Origin: Actinomycetota bacterium
GTDB taxonomy: Bacteria > Actinomycetota > Actinomycetes > Streptosporangiales > Streptosporangiaceae
Assembly: GCA_027313705.1 (NCBI GenBank)
Contig: DAHVDE010000050.1
Span: 1-64,000, forward strand
DNA: 64,000 bases
Direction of reading: 5' to 3'
Shown: positions 42,774 to 51,570 of the stretch, one piece after another
How positions within the stretch are numbered: position 1 is the stretch's first letter
How the letters are laid out: each line of letters starts with the position of its first letter
Notes under the pieces: model-generated
Told to the model about the DNA's origin: nothing
Database searches by the model: none
Seen by the model: only the letters and a program-made list of their open reading frames with translations
Position numbers and translations under genes: made by a program

Positions 42774-42876
42774 GACAGCAGTATCGCTTAACTCACCGCC
42801 GACGGCAGGCCGGGGATGACGGCGCCGTAGCGCCCGCCCGCCCCGGCCCGTGTCCGCGGCGGCTGGTGTCCGCTGG

Positions 42877-44319
42877 TCAGACCGCGACGTCTGGGCTCTC
42901 CGGGGCGCTTCGCACGATCGCCTCCGCCTCCTTGACCACAGCCTGCTCATCGGACAGTTCGTCTAGACCCCGCCCGGCCGTCTCCGGCAGCAGCAGCGTC
43001 AGCAGGACTCCGACCAGAGTGAACGCCGCCGTAAGCCGAAGGGCGCCTGCGATCCCTAGGTCGGTCTTGATGACGGGGAACAAGAACACCCCGATGAACG
43101 CACCCACCTTGGCGAAGCCTGCGGCGATCCCGTGGCCCGTGGTGCGGGTACTGGTCGGGAAGACCTCGGCGGGCAATATGAACGTGGTCGTGTTCGGACC
43201 GAACTCGGCGAAGAAGTAGCTGACTCCGAACAGGATCAAGAAGGGCGCCACCGTCGTGGTCACGTTCGGGATCACGCCGAGCAGCAGGAACGCCAGCCCC
43301 ATGCAGATGAAGCCGATGATCTGCAGCCGTTTGTGCCCGATCCGGTCGACGAAGTGCGCCGCCAGGTAGTAGCCGGGCACCGCGGCGACCGTGAAGACGA
43401 TCAGCGCGAGGGCCAGCACTTCAGGCAGTACGGTCGCTCCGCTCTTGCCGAGCACGCTCTCGTAGATGAGCGGCGCGGAGACCGAGTTGCCGTAGTAGGC
43501 GTAGTCGAAGACGAACCAGGCACCCGCCGTGCCAAGCAGGTAGAGCAGGTAACGAGGAGTGGTCAGGAACTTCATCAGGCTGATCCTGCTGCGCCGCTCG
43601 TCTGTCTCGGCCACCGAGATGACGCCCTCTGAGTATGCCCGGATGGCGGATACGGCTTCCTTGGTCTTGCCCTCGACCCTGGCCAGGTACCTTGGCGACT
43701 CGGGCATCTTACGGCGCAGGTAAAGCACCGCTGCGGCGGGCACGGCGCCAAGCGCGAGCAGGATGCGCCAGACGTAGTCGATGTTCATGCCCGTCGACAC
43801 CAGCGCGAGTCCGGCTACGTAGCCGGACACGGTGCCGAGTGCCTGCATCGAGAACACCATGCCGACCAGGCGGCCGCGCGACTTGCGGTTCGCGAACTCG
43901 CTCATCATCACTGCCGAGACCGGGTAGTCACCGCCGACCCCGATGCCCAAGATGAACCTGAACACCACCAGCCAGATGACGTTGGGCGAGAACGCCGAGG
44001 CGAGCGCGCCGATAACCATCAGCGCCGCCTCGAGTCCGTAGATCTTCTTCCTGCCGAACACGTCCGCTATCCGGCCGAACACGAAGGCGCCGATAAAGGC
44101 CGAGATCAAGGTGATCGAGTTGATCAGCCCAACCGAATTGACGAAGCTAGTGGTCGAAGTGGACAGGTGCCACTCCTTGGCGATCATCGCCGAAGCGGTC
44201 CCGATGATGAACAGGTCGTAGGCGTCAGTGAAGAAGCCCAAGCCCGCGGTCACAATGGCACGCGAGTGGAACCTGCTGATGGGCGCCTCGTCGAGCGCCT
44301 CAGACAGCGTCGTTGTCAT
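42877..44319 (-). CDS. MFS transporter, PHS (phosphate:H+) type
   Basis: A 480-residue twelve-helix transporter. GFFTDAYDLFIIGTASAM in helix 1, GRIADVFGRKKIYG between helices 2 and 3, and GIGVGGDYPVSAVMMSEFA in helix 4 match the Pho84-like phosphate and organic-acid symporters. ATG 44319 has GAGAGG upstream; the extra eight codons before it are not expected. Substrate is probably phosphate or a carboxylate. Upstream is an unusually AT-rich promoter region. Confidence 0.85.
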   Translation of the reverse strand: MTTTLSEALDEAPISRFHSRAIVTAGLGFFTDAYDLFIIGTASAMIAKEWHLSTSTTSFVNSVGLINSITLISAFIGAFVFGRIADVFGRKKIYGLEAALMVIGALASAFSPNVIWLVVFRFILGIGVGGDYPVSAVMMSEFANRKSRGRLVGMVFSMQALGTVSGYVAGLALVSTGMNIDYVWRILLALGAVPAAAVLYLRRKMPESPRYLARVEGKTKEAVSAIRAYSEGVISVAETDERRSRISLMKFLTTPRYLLYLLGTAGAWFVFDYAYYGNSVSAPLIYESVLGKSGATVLPEVLALALIVFTVAAVPGYYLAAHFVDRIGHKRLQIIGFICMGLAFLLLGVIPNVTTTVAPFLILFGVSYFFAEFGPNTTTFILPAEVFPTSTRTTGHGIAAGFAKVGAFIGVFLFPVIKTDLGIAGALRLTAAFTLVGVLLTLLLPETAGRGLDELSDEQAVVKEAEAIVRSAPESPDVAV

Positions 44320-44619
44320 CTGGTCCTCTCTGTTCCCTGGCAAGTTTGGATAATGCGCTTTGCGACAATTCCACGTTCTTGACCAAAGATGACATCAGAA
44401 GACAGCCCGGAAGTATGCCACGTGAACGACAAGTGAATTAACAGCAAACTGCTATGTCAATATTTATAGTAGAGATATATACTCTGCGACCCGCTCGGAC
44501 GTGGTGAGGCGACCGGCAGCGTACTCGGCGTCTGCCGGATGTCACAACCGCACTCGCCGGTAGCGTGCGGGATGCGATCGGGGGCGAGCGGGTTTGGGCG
44601 AACGCAGAGAAGGCGGGCC
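44320..44619. other. AT-rich promoter region of the MFS gene
   Basis: 300 bp with no gene. The core 44440-44490 is very AT-rich (ATATTTATAGTAGAGATATA). On the minus strand TTGACA occurs at about 44455, but no good -10 box follows at 17 bp. The region also borders the truncated permease. Confidence 0.4.
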
Positions 44620-44830
44620 ATGGCCACTTTTAACCCTGACCTGCGGCCAGTAGCTGAACCCAGGGGTAAGGGTCTGAAGACGGGCGCTCTTGGCCTGGTG
44701 TCCAGCGTGGCCATAGGAATAGCATCCACCGCGCCCGCCTATAGCCTGGCCGCGACGCTCTTCTTTATGGTGGCCGTTGTTGGCCTGAAGTCTCTGCTGG
44801 TCGCGGTGGTCGCATTCATCCCGATGCTGC
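44620..44830 (+). pseudogene. APC amino-acid permease, N-terminal remnant
   Basis: ATG 44620 opens a permease start: a basic N-terminus, GLVSSVAIGIASTAPAYSLA as helix 1, and helix 2 (FFMVAVVGLKSLLVAVVAFI), which is the typical start of APC-family transporters. Homology ends at FIPMLL (about 44830), after which the frame runs into sequence antisense to an integrase fragment and stops. About 400 residues are missing. A true deletion/insertion scar. Confidence 0.8.
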
Positions 44831-44861
44831 TGTGCTCGTTCGGGCCGAAGATCGGCTGGGC

Positions 44862-45197
44862 GGCTGGAGCCGGGCGGTCCTCGTCCTCGGCGGACCGCCA
44901 GCGGAAGAACTGCTGGAGCGCCCGGAACTGGTTGGAGGCGTAGGACGCGGAGTAGGTGCCGTTGAGCCATGCCATCCACCGCTGGATGTCCTGCCGGGTG
45001 ACGTCATCCCAGTCGGTGATCCCGGCCGGGAGCAGGTGCGCGGCGGCGATCCACCTGGCCGCTTCCAGGTAGGTGCGCTGGGTGCGGGGGGACTTGTGCT
45101 CGGCGCTGAGGTGGAGGGCGAAGCTGTCGATGAACGGTTGCAGCGGCCCGGCGTCCAGGCCGGTGCGGTCGGCTCGCACTCGCGGCTTGGTTGTCAT
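44862..45197 (-). pseudogene. Tyrosine integrase, N-terminal remnant
   Basis: The minus-strand frame from 45197 encodes the core-binding domain of a tyrosine recombinase (LHLSAEHKSPRTQRTYLEAA, then RALQQFFRWRSAEDED, about residues 25-110). Similarity stops at about 44870, where it meets the permease remnant. The whole catalytic domain is missing. Its start lies about 90 bp from the 3' end of tRNA-Thr, the probable old attachment site. Confidence 0.8.
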
Positions 45198-45289
45198 ATA
45201 GGCGGCCTGCCAGGATGCGTCATGCTTGGGTTCTGACGGTCGTCAGGGTACGCCATCTGCTGGGTTTGCGCAGCTAGACTGGGGTACGG

Positions 45290-45362
45290 AGCCGGTGAGC
45301 GGGATCGAACCGCTGGCCTGCCGCTTACAAGGCGGCTGCTCTGCCATCTGAGCTACACCGGC
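45290..45362 (-). tRNA. tRNA-Thr (anticodon TGT)
   Basis: The minus strand folds with acceptor GCCGGTG/CACCGGC, anticodon stem GCCGC/GCGGC with loop CTTGTAA, and T arm GGTTCGATCCC. The anticodon is TGT, decoding ACA. CCA is not encoded; CCG follows the discriminator. An integrase remnant lies beside its 3' end. Confidence 0.95.
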
Positions 45363-45416
45363 GTGGGACGACGGCCATCGTAGCCGAAAGCTAACTGAGG
45401 TGCGCATGCTTAAGCT

Positions 45417-45450
45417 GGAGTAAAAGCGTCATATTTGACGCCTGAACTCC
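45417..45450. terminator. Nested inverted repeat
   Basis: GCGTCA-TATT-TGACGC (45426-45441) is a perfect dyad, itself nested within GGAGT (45417-45421) and ACTCC (45446-45450). It lies between tRNA-Thr and the end of the DUF2993 gene, and may be a terminator or an operator. Confidence 0.5.
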
Positions 45451-45565
45451 GGATAGTCCTGCGCTCGCGCCCGACGGGGAGCCTTGCGCAGGGGCAAGGG
45501 GCAGGGGGCTGGAGCTGGGGTTCGGGGGTGGAGCCTGCCGAGATCCGGTGCCGCAATACCGGGGG

Positions 45566-46357
45566 CTAGCTACCGAAGGTTAGGGACCTGGCGAAGACGT
45601 GGGCGGTGATGCCGTTGGATGAGGAGTTCAGGCCGCCAGTCAGCTGCAGGCCGACCGGGAGCGAAGGCAGCGGGAGCGAGATGTTCTCGGCGGCACCGAG
45701 CAGGCCGGAGGCCAGGCCGCTGCTGCTGACCAGGTGCAAGATGATCTTGTTAGCGCCGCCGTTTTCCACCTTCCAGGTCGCGGACTCAAAGACCAGGCCG
45801 CCAGCCAGGTTGAGGCTGCCCTTGATCTCGTTGTTGCCGATCGCGGTGATCTTCAGTGCCTGCTTGCCGCCGCCAAGGAAGGAGGTCAGCGGGCCGGCGT
45901 CTGACAAGGCGTTCCCGATGGCGCCCAGGCTGATCCAGATGGTGCCGTTCAGCGGGCCTGCGGTACCGCCGTTGAAGCTGGAGTTCAGGTGCACGTTGGA
46001 GGCGACGACGCTGAGCTTGGAGATCGTGATCGGGCCTTCAGGTATGTTGCCTGAGCTAATCGTGATCTGCTGGAAGTGCCTGGTGGCGACCTGGGTGAGG
46101 AACGGGAAGCCCGCGATCACTACGCTCGGCTTCTTCGGGAAACCCTGCTTCTGAATCTGGATCGCGGCCTCGTTCTCCGCGAAGGCCTTAGCGGCGAAGT
46201 CTAGCCCGACCAGCAAGGCGACCAGGACCACCAAAGTCGTGATGATCCTGCGGCCTGCCCGCCGCTTCTTGCGCGGCTGGTAGTCCTGATACATGGTCGG
46301 GGCCGGGTTCTGGTAATTGCCTGGGTAGTTGCCTTGGTTCCCGTAGTTGCCGTACAA
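45566..46357 (-). CDS. DUF2993 (LmeA-like) lipid-binding protein
   Basis: A 263-residue protein. A Tyr/Asn/Gly/Pro-rich cytoplasmic N-terminus (1-28) precedes a membrane anchor (about 37-57) and an extracellular DUF2993 domain beginning AIQIQKQGFPKKPSVVIAGFPFLTQV. This family, called LmeA in mycobacteria, binds phospholipids and supports envelope glycolipid maturation. It follows the propeller-kinase gene by 36 bp and is probably in the same transcript. Confidence 0.88.
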   Translation of the reverse strand: MYGNYGNQGNYPGNYQNPAPTMYQDYQPRKKRRAGRRIITTLVVLVALLVGLDFAAKAFAENEAAIQIQKQGFPKKPSVVIAGFPFLTQVATRHFQQITISSGNIPEGPITISKLSVVASNVHLNSSFNGGTAGPLNGTIWISLGAIGNALSDAGPLTSFLGGGKQALKITAIGNNEIKGSLNLAGGLVFESATWKVENGGANKIILHLVSSSGLASGLLGAAENISLPLPSLPVGLQLTGGLNSSSNGITAHVFARSLTFGS

Positions 46358-46393
46358 CGCTTGTCACCTCTCCGGGCTAGGCCGGCCTCCCGC

Positions 46394-48763
46394 TCAGGGC
46401 AGCTTGCTTACGTCAACTATCTGTACCTGACCAGAGCCGTTGTCTGTGACAAGCAGGTAGCGACCGCCAGGCACGCTCCCGAACTCGCGAGGCAGCGCTC
46501 CGGTCGGCAGGTAGCCGAGCAACGAGGATTTCCCCGCGAGTGCGTTGGCCACGTTGAGCACCGCCAGGTTGTGCGCGGTTGAGGAGGTGTTATTTACGTC
46601 AGTATCAGCGACCACCATCCTGCTCCCGCCATCGACGAACGTCAAACCTATGGGCGTCTGGCCTACTTGCACCCGCGCCATCAGCGAATGGCTCGGGTTA
46701 CTTCGCAACAGCGAAGCAGAAAAGGCGAGAACGGAATTGCTGCCGCGGGCGGTGATCCAGACTAGCTTTCCGTCGGCGGACGGTGCGACTCTCGACGGCT
46801 GGCAGCCCGCGTCCACGCGAGCCACTACGGACGTCGCCGGGTCCTGCTCGGCCTTGACGACCTTGACCACGGCCAGCTGTCCCTGTCCGGTGCCTGCGGG
46901 GTCATTCGGCGCGTTGCTGGCGATATAGAGCCAGTGGCCGTCAGGAGACAGGGCGAGACCGAGCGGGTGCGCGCCGGTGGGGATAGCACCGAGATAGTCG
47001 GACGGGCCAAAAGAGTTGGTGGCCAGCGCCTTGCGGAGGTTGAAGACCGCCACCTCGTCACGGGTCTTGATGCTCACGAAGACGTACTTGTCCTGCTTGG
47101 AGACGACCACGCTCACCGCTTGCCCGTTACCTGCCAGCCCTGGCACCGTCAAGGTGCCGACATTGGCACTCGACGCACCAGCCTCGGCGCGGGCCACGCT
47201 CTGCACTATGACGCCGTTGCCCGCGGCGATGACGATGTACTTGCCGTCATGGGTCATCGCCGCGCCTGCGGCACCGCCGCCTGCCCCGCCGATGGCGTAG
47301 GAAAACTTGTGCGCCAGGTTCAGCCCCGGGCCGACCGAAAAGACCTGCAGAGTCGAGGCGGTTGCCACGAACGCGAAATGGCCGGTCGCAAGCACGCCGA
47401 ACGGATTTTGTCCAGGGGACGTGGGCACCAGTTTGCTTGGCACAGTCAGCGTGCTCGCGGTGGCCGTCGCCGAGGTGCAGCCCGGCACCGTGAGCGTGCG
47501 CGAGTTTGCGCCGGTCGCAGACCGGTAATGGAGCGCAAAGTACCCGCCGCTGCCGATGATCAGAATTGCCGCGATGACCGCCGCGATCCCCCCTGGCCCG
47601 CGCCACCAGGGGCGCCGCGCCTGCCTGGCGCCATCGCCCTGGCCGGTCGGTCCGCTGTCCGAACGCCCATCGGCAAAGTCGGGCGAGGTGCTCCCGCCAC
47701 CTGGACCGCCGCGCGCCAGTTGCGTCGGCGCGCGGCGCGGGCTGGCTGCCTCCGTGCCCTGCCGCGATGTCTGGTCAGGTGAACCCGCGTTCTGGCCATA
47801 CGCGGGGGTCCAGGGATCGGTACCACCACTTGGCCCTATTACCTGAGTCGCCGGGTGCGGGCCTGGTACCGGCCCGTGCCCCGAGTCATAGGGCCTGATG
47901 CCGAAAGCCTCGCGGAGCGCGTCGGCGAACTCGGTGCAACTCGGGTAGCGCGCGGCCGGGGCCTTGGCCAGTGCCCTGGCGAACACGGTGTCCACGGCAG
48001 CCGGTATGCCAGCCCGCCGACCGGAGATCGCGGGCGGCGGCTCGGAGAGCTGGGCGTACATGATGGCCATCGCGTCATCACGCTGGAACGGCGGCTGCCC
48101 GGTGATCAGCTCGAACGCGGCGCAGGCCAGCGCGTACTCATCGGCGCGGCCATCGACCGGCTTGCCTTCGATCTGCTCAGGTGCGATGTAGTCGAGCGTG
48201 CCGAGGAATGTGCCCGTGCCGGTCAGCCCCGTGACCTGCAGTGAGCCTTTGCTCAGGCCGAAGTCGGAGAGGTAGACGTGATCTCGCCCGGCTCGCGGCC
48301 TGGCGTCGAGCAGCATGTTGGCCGGTTTGACGTCCCTGTGCACCAGGCCGCGCCCGTGCGCGGCGTCAAGCGCCGATGCCACCTGGGAAATGATCTCCAC
48401 GGCCCGGCCAGCGGGCAGCGGGCCGAGCTCCCGCGTCATGGAACGGACATCGCCGCCGCGCACGAAGCGCATCGCGATAAACAGGACACCAGCCGACTCG
48501 CCCGCCTCGAAGACCGGGATGATGTGCGGGTCGTCGACCGCGGCCGCGGCGCGGGACTCGCGGATGAACCGCTGTCTGAACGCCTCGTCGGCGGCGAGGG
48601 CAGGCGCGAGAATCTTCAATGCGACCGTGCGGTCAAGCCGCTCATCGTGGGCGCGGAAGACGACGGCCATGCCGCCCTGGCCGATCTGCTCTTCGAGCAG
48701 GTAGCCAGCGATCCTCGAGCCCGGCCCGATGCCACCTGGCATCGCCGGGCTGTGCTGCGTCAC
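46394..48763 (-). CDS. Ser/Thr protein kinase with beta-propeller sensor
   Basis: A 789-residue membrane kinase. Kinase domain at about 18-275: GQGGMAVVF loop, catalytic HRDVKPANM and DFG in SDFGLSK. A Pro/Ser/Gly-rich juxtamembrane linker (about 285-390), one helix (about 393-415), and an extracellular seven-bladed YncE-type propeller follow. GTG 48763 is chosen because GGAGG lies upstream; the TTG start at 48775 adds four residues. It is likely paired with the next kinase and with the FHA-ABC exporter. Confidence 0.93.
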   Translation of the reverse strand: MTQHSPAMPGGIGPGSRIAGYLLEEQIGQGGMAVVFRAHDERLDRTVALKILAPALAADEAFRQRFIRESRAAAAVDDPHIIPVFEAGESAGVLFIAMRFVRGGDVRSMTRELGPLPAGRAVEIISQVASALDAAHGRGLVHRDVKPANMLLDARPRAGRDHVYLSDFGLSKGSLQVTGLTGTGTFLGTLDYIAPEQIEGKPVDGRADEYALACAAFELITGQPPFQRDDAMAIMYAQLSEPPPAISGRRAGIPAAVDTVFARALAKAPAARYPSCTEFADALREAFGIRPYDSGHGPVPGPHPATQVIGPSGGTDPWTPAYGQNAGSPDQTSRQGTEAASPRRAPTQLARGGPGGGSTSPDFADGRSDSGPTGQGDGARQARRPWWRGPGGIAAVIAAILIIGSGGYFALHYRSATGANSRTLTVPGCTSATATASTLTVPSKLVPTSPGQNPFGVLATGHFAFVATASTLQVFSVGPGLNLAHKFSYAIGGAGGGAAGAAMTHDGKYIVIAAGNGVIVQSVARAEAGASSANVGTLTVPGLAGNGQAVSVVVSKQDKYVFVSIKTRDEVAVFNLRKALATNSFGPSDYLGAIPTGAHPLGLALSPDGHWLYIASNAPNDPAGTGQGQLAVVKVVKAEQDPATSVVARVDAGCQPSRVAPSADGKLVWITARGSNSVLAFSASLLRSNPSHSLMARVQVGQTPIGLTFVDGGSRMVVADTDVNNTSSTAHNLAVLNVANALAGKSSLLGYLPTGALPREFGSVPGGRYLLVTDNGSGQVQIVDVSKLP

Positions 48764-48874
48764 TCGCGCCTCCAAGGCGGTTACCGACCTGGCCCGAGGA
48801 AAAAGGGCCAGCGGGAATTCGATTTCTACACCCTAGCCGCCCGCAGTTGCCGGCCTATCCGCTCATGATCTGGT

Positions 48875-51310
48875 TCAGCCAAGATGCCACAGATAGGCAT
48901 CGCCGTTCGTGTCTCCGGTCACCACGTAAGCACCACTCGGGCTGAAGGCCAGGGCGCCCACGCCCTGGCTGCCTGGACTCGGGTCGGCAAGCTCTCCGGT
49001 CAGCGACGCGCTCGGGCTGGTCTCGTTCACCTTGTACAGATAGGCGTGCCCGTTGTTGTCGGCCAGCGCGAGCAGCCCTGAACCACTGAACGACGCCGCC
49101 CAGATCGGCTGGCCGGCCGCTGGGACGCTGATCGGATTGTTCGTGCCTTTCGCGATGTTCCTGAGCTCGGCGCTGCCGTTCATGCTGCCTGCCGCAAGCA
49201 CCCGCCCGTTCTCGCTGAACGCCAGCGCGGTGACCGCTGAGCAGGTGGCCGCGCCACATCCGTCGGAGAGGGAGAAGCTAGCTGTCTCCTGGCCGGTCGC
49301 CAGATCCCACAGATAGACGCTGCCGCTGTAGTCACCGGTCGCCAGCGTGTCACCACCGCCGAAGGTCGCCGACCAGACCCCGGCGCCACCCGGGTCAAAT
49401 ATCTTGTACTTCAGCGATACCCTTCTTCCGCCTTCGGTGACGCTCCATAGGTTCGCGTAGCCGTTTCCGTCGCTGGTCACGAGCATGCTGCCGGTCGAGT
49501 TAAAGGCGATCGAGTCGACTTCCTTGCCCGCTGAGCTGCCTGGGTCCTCGACGCTCGCGAGTTTCTGCCCGGTGCTGACGCTCCACAGGTCGGTAGATCC
49601 GTTCGAGTATCCGGTAGCGACGATGGCGCCATCAGGGCTGATCGCCGTCGAAAACGCCTGAGTGGGCCCGGAGAGCGGCTGACCAGCCTGGCTGCCTGCG
49701 GCGGCGTTCCATACATAGGTGGCGCCGTTCTTGTCGCTGGTCGCGAACCTGGTGCCGGCCGAATTCCAGCTCACTGCGTCGATACTGCCCGCAGACTGCG
49801 GGCTGAGCGTGTGGTCAAGCTGGTAACCGTCTTGCCCGACGGAGCCGCCGCCGGCTCCCGAATTGCCGGTGGAACCCGAATTGCCGGAAGACCCGGAGTT
49901 GCCTGATGAGCCGGAACTGCCAGCCGAAGGGCTGCCGTTACCTGACTGCTTAGAGCCTGACGGCTTAGACCCTGTCGGCTTAGACCCTGTCGAACCTGTG
50001 TGCTGCGCCGCGAGGTTCGACGGCGACCTCAGGTAGATGGCACCAGCGACCAGGCCGGCGGCGAGCAGCAGGCTCAGCGCGACGATCAGTACCGCGCCGG
50101 TGCGCGGACGCCGCTCTGGCGCTGGCTGCGGGTAGGAGACAGGCGGGTACCCCTGCTGCTGGTAACCGATCGGGTTCTGCAAATAACCAGCCAGCGGCGG
50201 CCCGTAGCCAGGCTGGCCGTATCCTGCCTGGTGGCCATACCCGGCGGGCGGCTGCCCGGGCACCTGCTGAGGCAGCCGCGGGGTAGCGGCCTGGGTACCT
50301 GGCATCGAGTGCCCGGCTGGCGGGCTAAGCGGCTGATGAGCGACTAGCTGCGTAGCCGGATGGGGCGCCATCGGCTGACGGTCTTGCGGGCCGGTGGTAC
50401 CGCCAAGCCCGAGCGCGGCACGCAGGTCCGAGGCGAACTCCCGGCAGGTCAGATACCTGTCCGCTGGCTTCTTCGCCAGTGCCCTGGCGAAGACCGCGTT
50501 CGCGGCCGAAGGCAGGTCGGGCCTCTTGTCGGTCAGCGCCGGGGGCGGCTCTGACACGTGCGCATAGAGCGCCGCCATGACCTCGGGCCGGTGGAACGGG
50601 GCCGCGCCGGTCAGCAACTGGAAGGCGGCGCAGGCCAGCGAGTACTGATCGGAACGGCCATCGACGGCCTTGCCCTCGATCTGCTCGGGTGCACTGTAAT
50701 CCACGGTCCCGAGAAACGTGCCGGTGTCGGTGAGGCCGGTGTTCTGAAGTGACCACTTGCTGAGCCCGAAGTCTGACAGGTACACGTGATCTTGCCGGTC
50801 CCTGGCCTCGTCGCCGGGATCGACCAGCATGTTGCCCGGCTTGACATCGCGGTGTACCAGGCCGCGGGCGTGGGCCGCGTCAAGCGCCGAGGCAACTTGC
50901 GCGGTGATGTCGACCGCCCGCCTTACCGGCAGCCTGCCGGAGGAATCCGCCAGTGCCAGCACGTCGCCACCTGGCACGAACCGCATGGCGATGAAGAGTG
51001 CCGCTTCGGCCTCGCCGGCTTCGAAGACCGGGATGATGTGCGGATCATCGACCGCGGCCGCTGCCCGCGACTCCCTGATGAACCGCTGCCTGAAGCCCTC
51101 GTCAGCAGCTAATGACGGCTCGAGGATCTTGAGCGCCACCGTGCGGTCAAGCCGCTCGTCGTCTGCGCGGAATACGACGGCCATGCCGCCCTGCCCGATC
51201 TTCTCCTTAATCAGGTAGCTGGCGATCCTGGTGCCCGCCTCAATCCCGGCAGGCTGCACCAGCCGTCGTGACTGCCCCGACGGCGAGGGTTCTTTGTCCT
51301 GCTCGCTCAT
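48875..51310 (-). CDS. Ser/Thr protein kinase with WD40 domain
   Basis: An 811-residue protein. The kinase domain is at about 25-285 (GQGGMAVVF, HRDVKPGNM, SDFGLSK). It has a Pro/Gln/Tyr-rich linker, a membrane helix at about 405-430, a Ser/Gly/Asn-rich repetitive spacer of about 50 residues, and a WD40 propeller (about 500-811) outside the cell. ATG 51310 follows GGGGGA. It lies 111 bp upstream of the other kinase on the same strand and is closely similar to it in the kinase domain, implying duplication with sensor replacement. Confidence 0.93.
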   Translation of the reverse strand: MSEQDKEPSPSGQSRRLVQPAGIEAGTRIASYLIKEKIGQGGMAVVFRADDERLDRTVALKILEPSLAADEGFRQRFIRESRAAAAVDDPHIIPVFEAGEAEAALFIAMRFVPGGDVLALADSSGRLPVRRAVDITAQVASALDAAHARGLVHRDVKPGNMLVDPGDEARDRQDHVYLSDFGLSKWSLQNTGLTDTGTFLGTVDYSAPEQIEGKAVDGRSDQYSLACAAFQLLTGAAPFHRPEVMAALYAHVSEPPPALTDKRPDLPSAANAVFARALAKKPADRYLTCREFASDLRAALGLGGTTGPQDRQPMAPHPATQLVAHQPLSPPAGHSMPGTQAATPRLPQQVPGQPPAGYGHQAGYGQPGYGPPLAGYLQNPIGYQQQGYPPVSYPQPAPERRPRTGAVLIVALSLLLAAGLVAGAIYLRSPSNLAAQHTGSTGSKPTGSKPSGSKQSGNGSPSAGSSGSSGNSGSSGNSGSTGNSGAGGGSVGQDGYQLDHTLSPQSAGSIDAVSWNSAGTRFATSDKNGATYVWNAAAGSQAGQPLSGPTQAFSTAISPDGAIVATGYSNGSTDLWSVSTGQKLASVEDPGSSAGKEVDSIAFNSTGSMLVTSDGNGYANLWSVTEGGRRVSLKYKIFDPGGAGVWSATFGGGDTLATGDYSGSVYLWDLATGQETASFSLSDGCGAATCSAVTALAFSENGRVLAAGSMNGSAELRNIAKGTNNPISVPAAGQPIWAASFSGSGLLALADNNGHAYLYKVNETSPSASLTGELADPSPGSQGVGALAFSPSGAYVVTGDTNGDAYLWHLG

Positions 51311-51570
51311 TGATCCCCCCGGCGCGGAACCGATCTCCTGCATCGATCCATGTAAGTGTGCAAGATACCGGTTGACGGTACTAGTTCAATGATCAATCTA
51401 GGGCAAAAATCAGGTCGCTATCGGTTCGGCAGGACTCTTACCTTAATCGCATCATGAATTGCACCTTTTGTGAGGAAATATACCCGTAGCTCACCCAACT
51501 AGGTGCGCGGCGCAGAAGAACACCAAAAGGCCGATTCATACGGCAGCCGAAACCGTTCTACAGTTGCTCC

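Noticed and set aside
45417-45450. Attachment repeat of the lost tRNA-Thr element
   Set aside because: It does not match the tRNA-Thr 3' end; I list it only as an inverted repeat.
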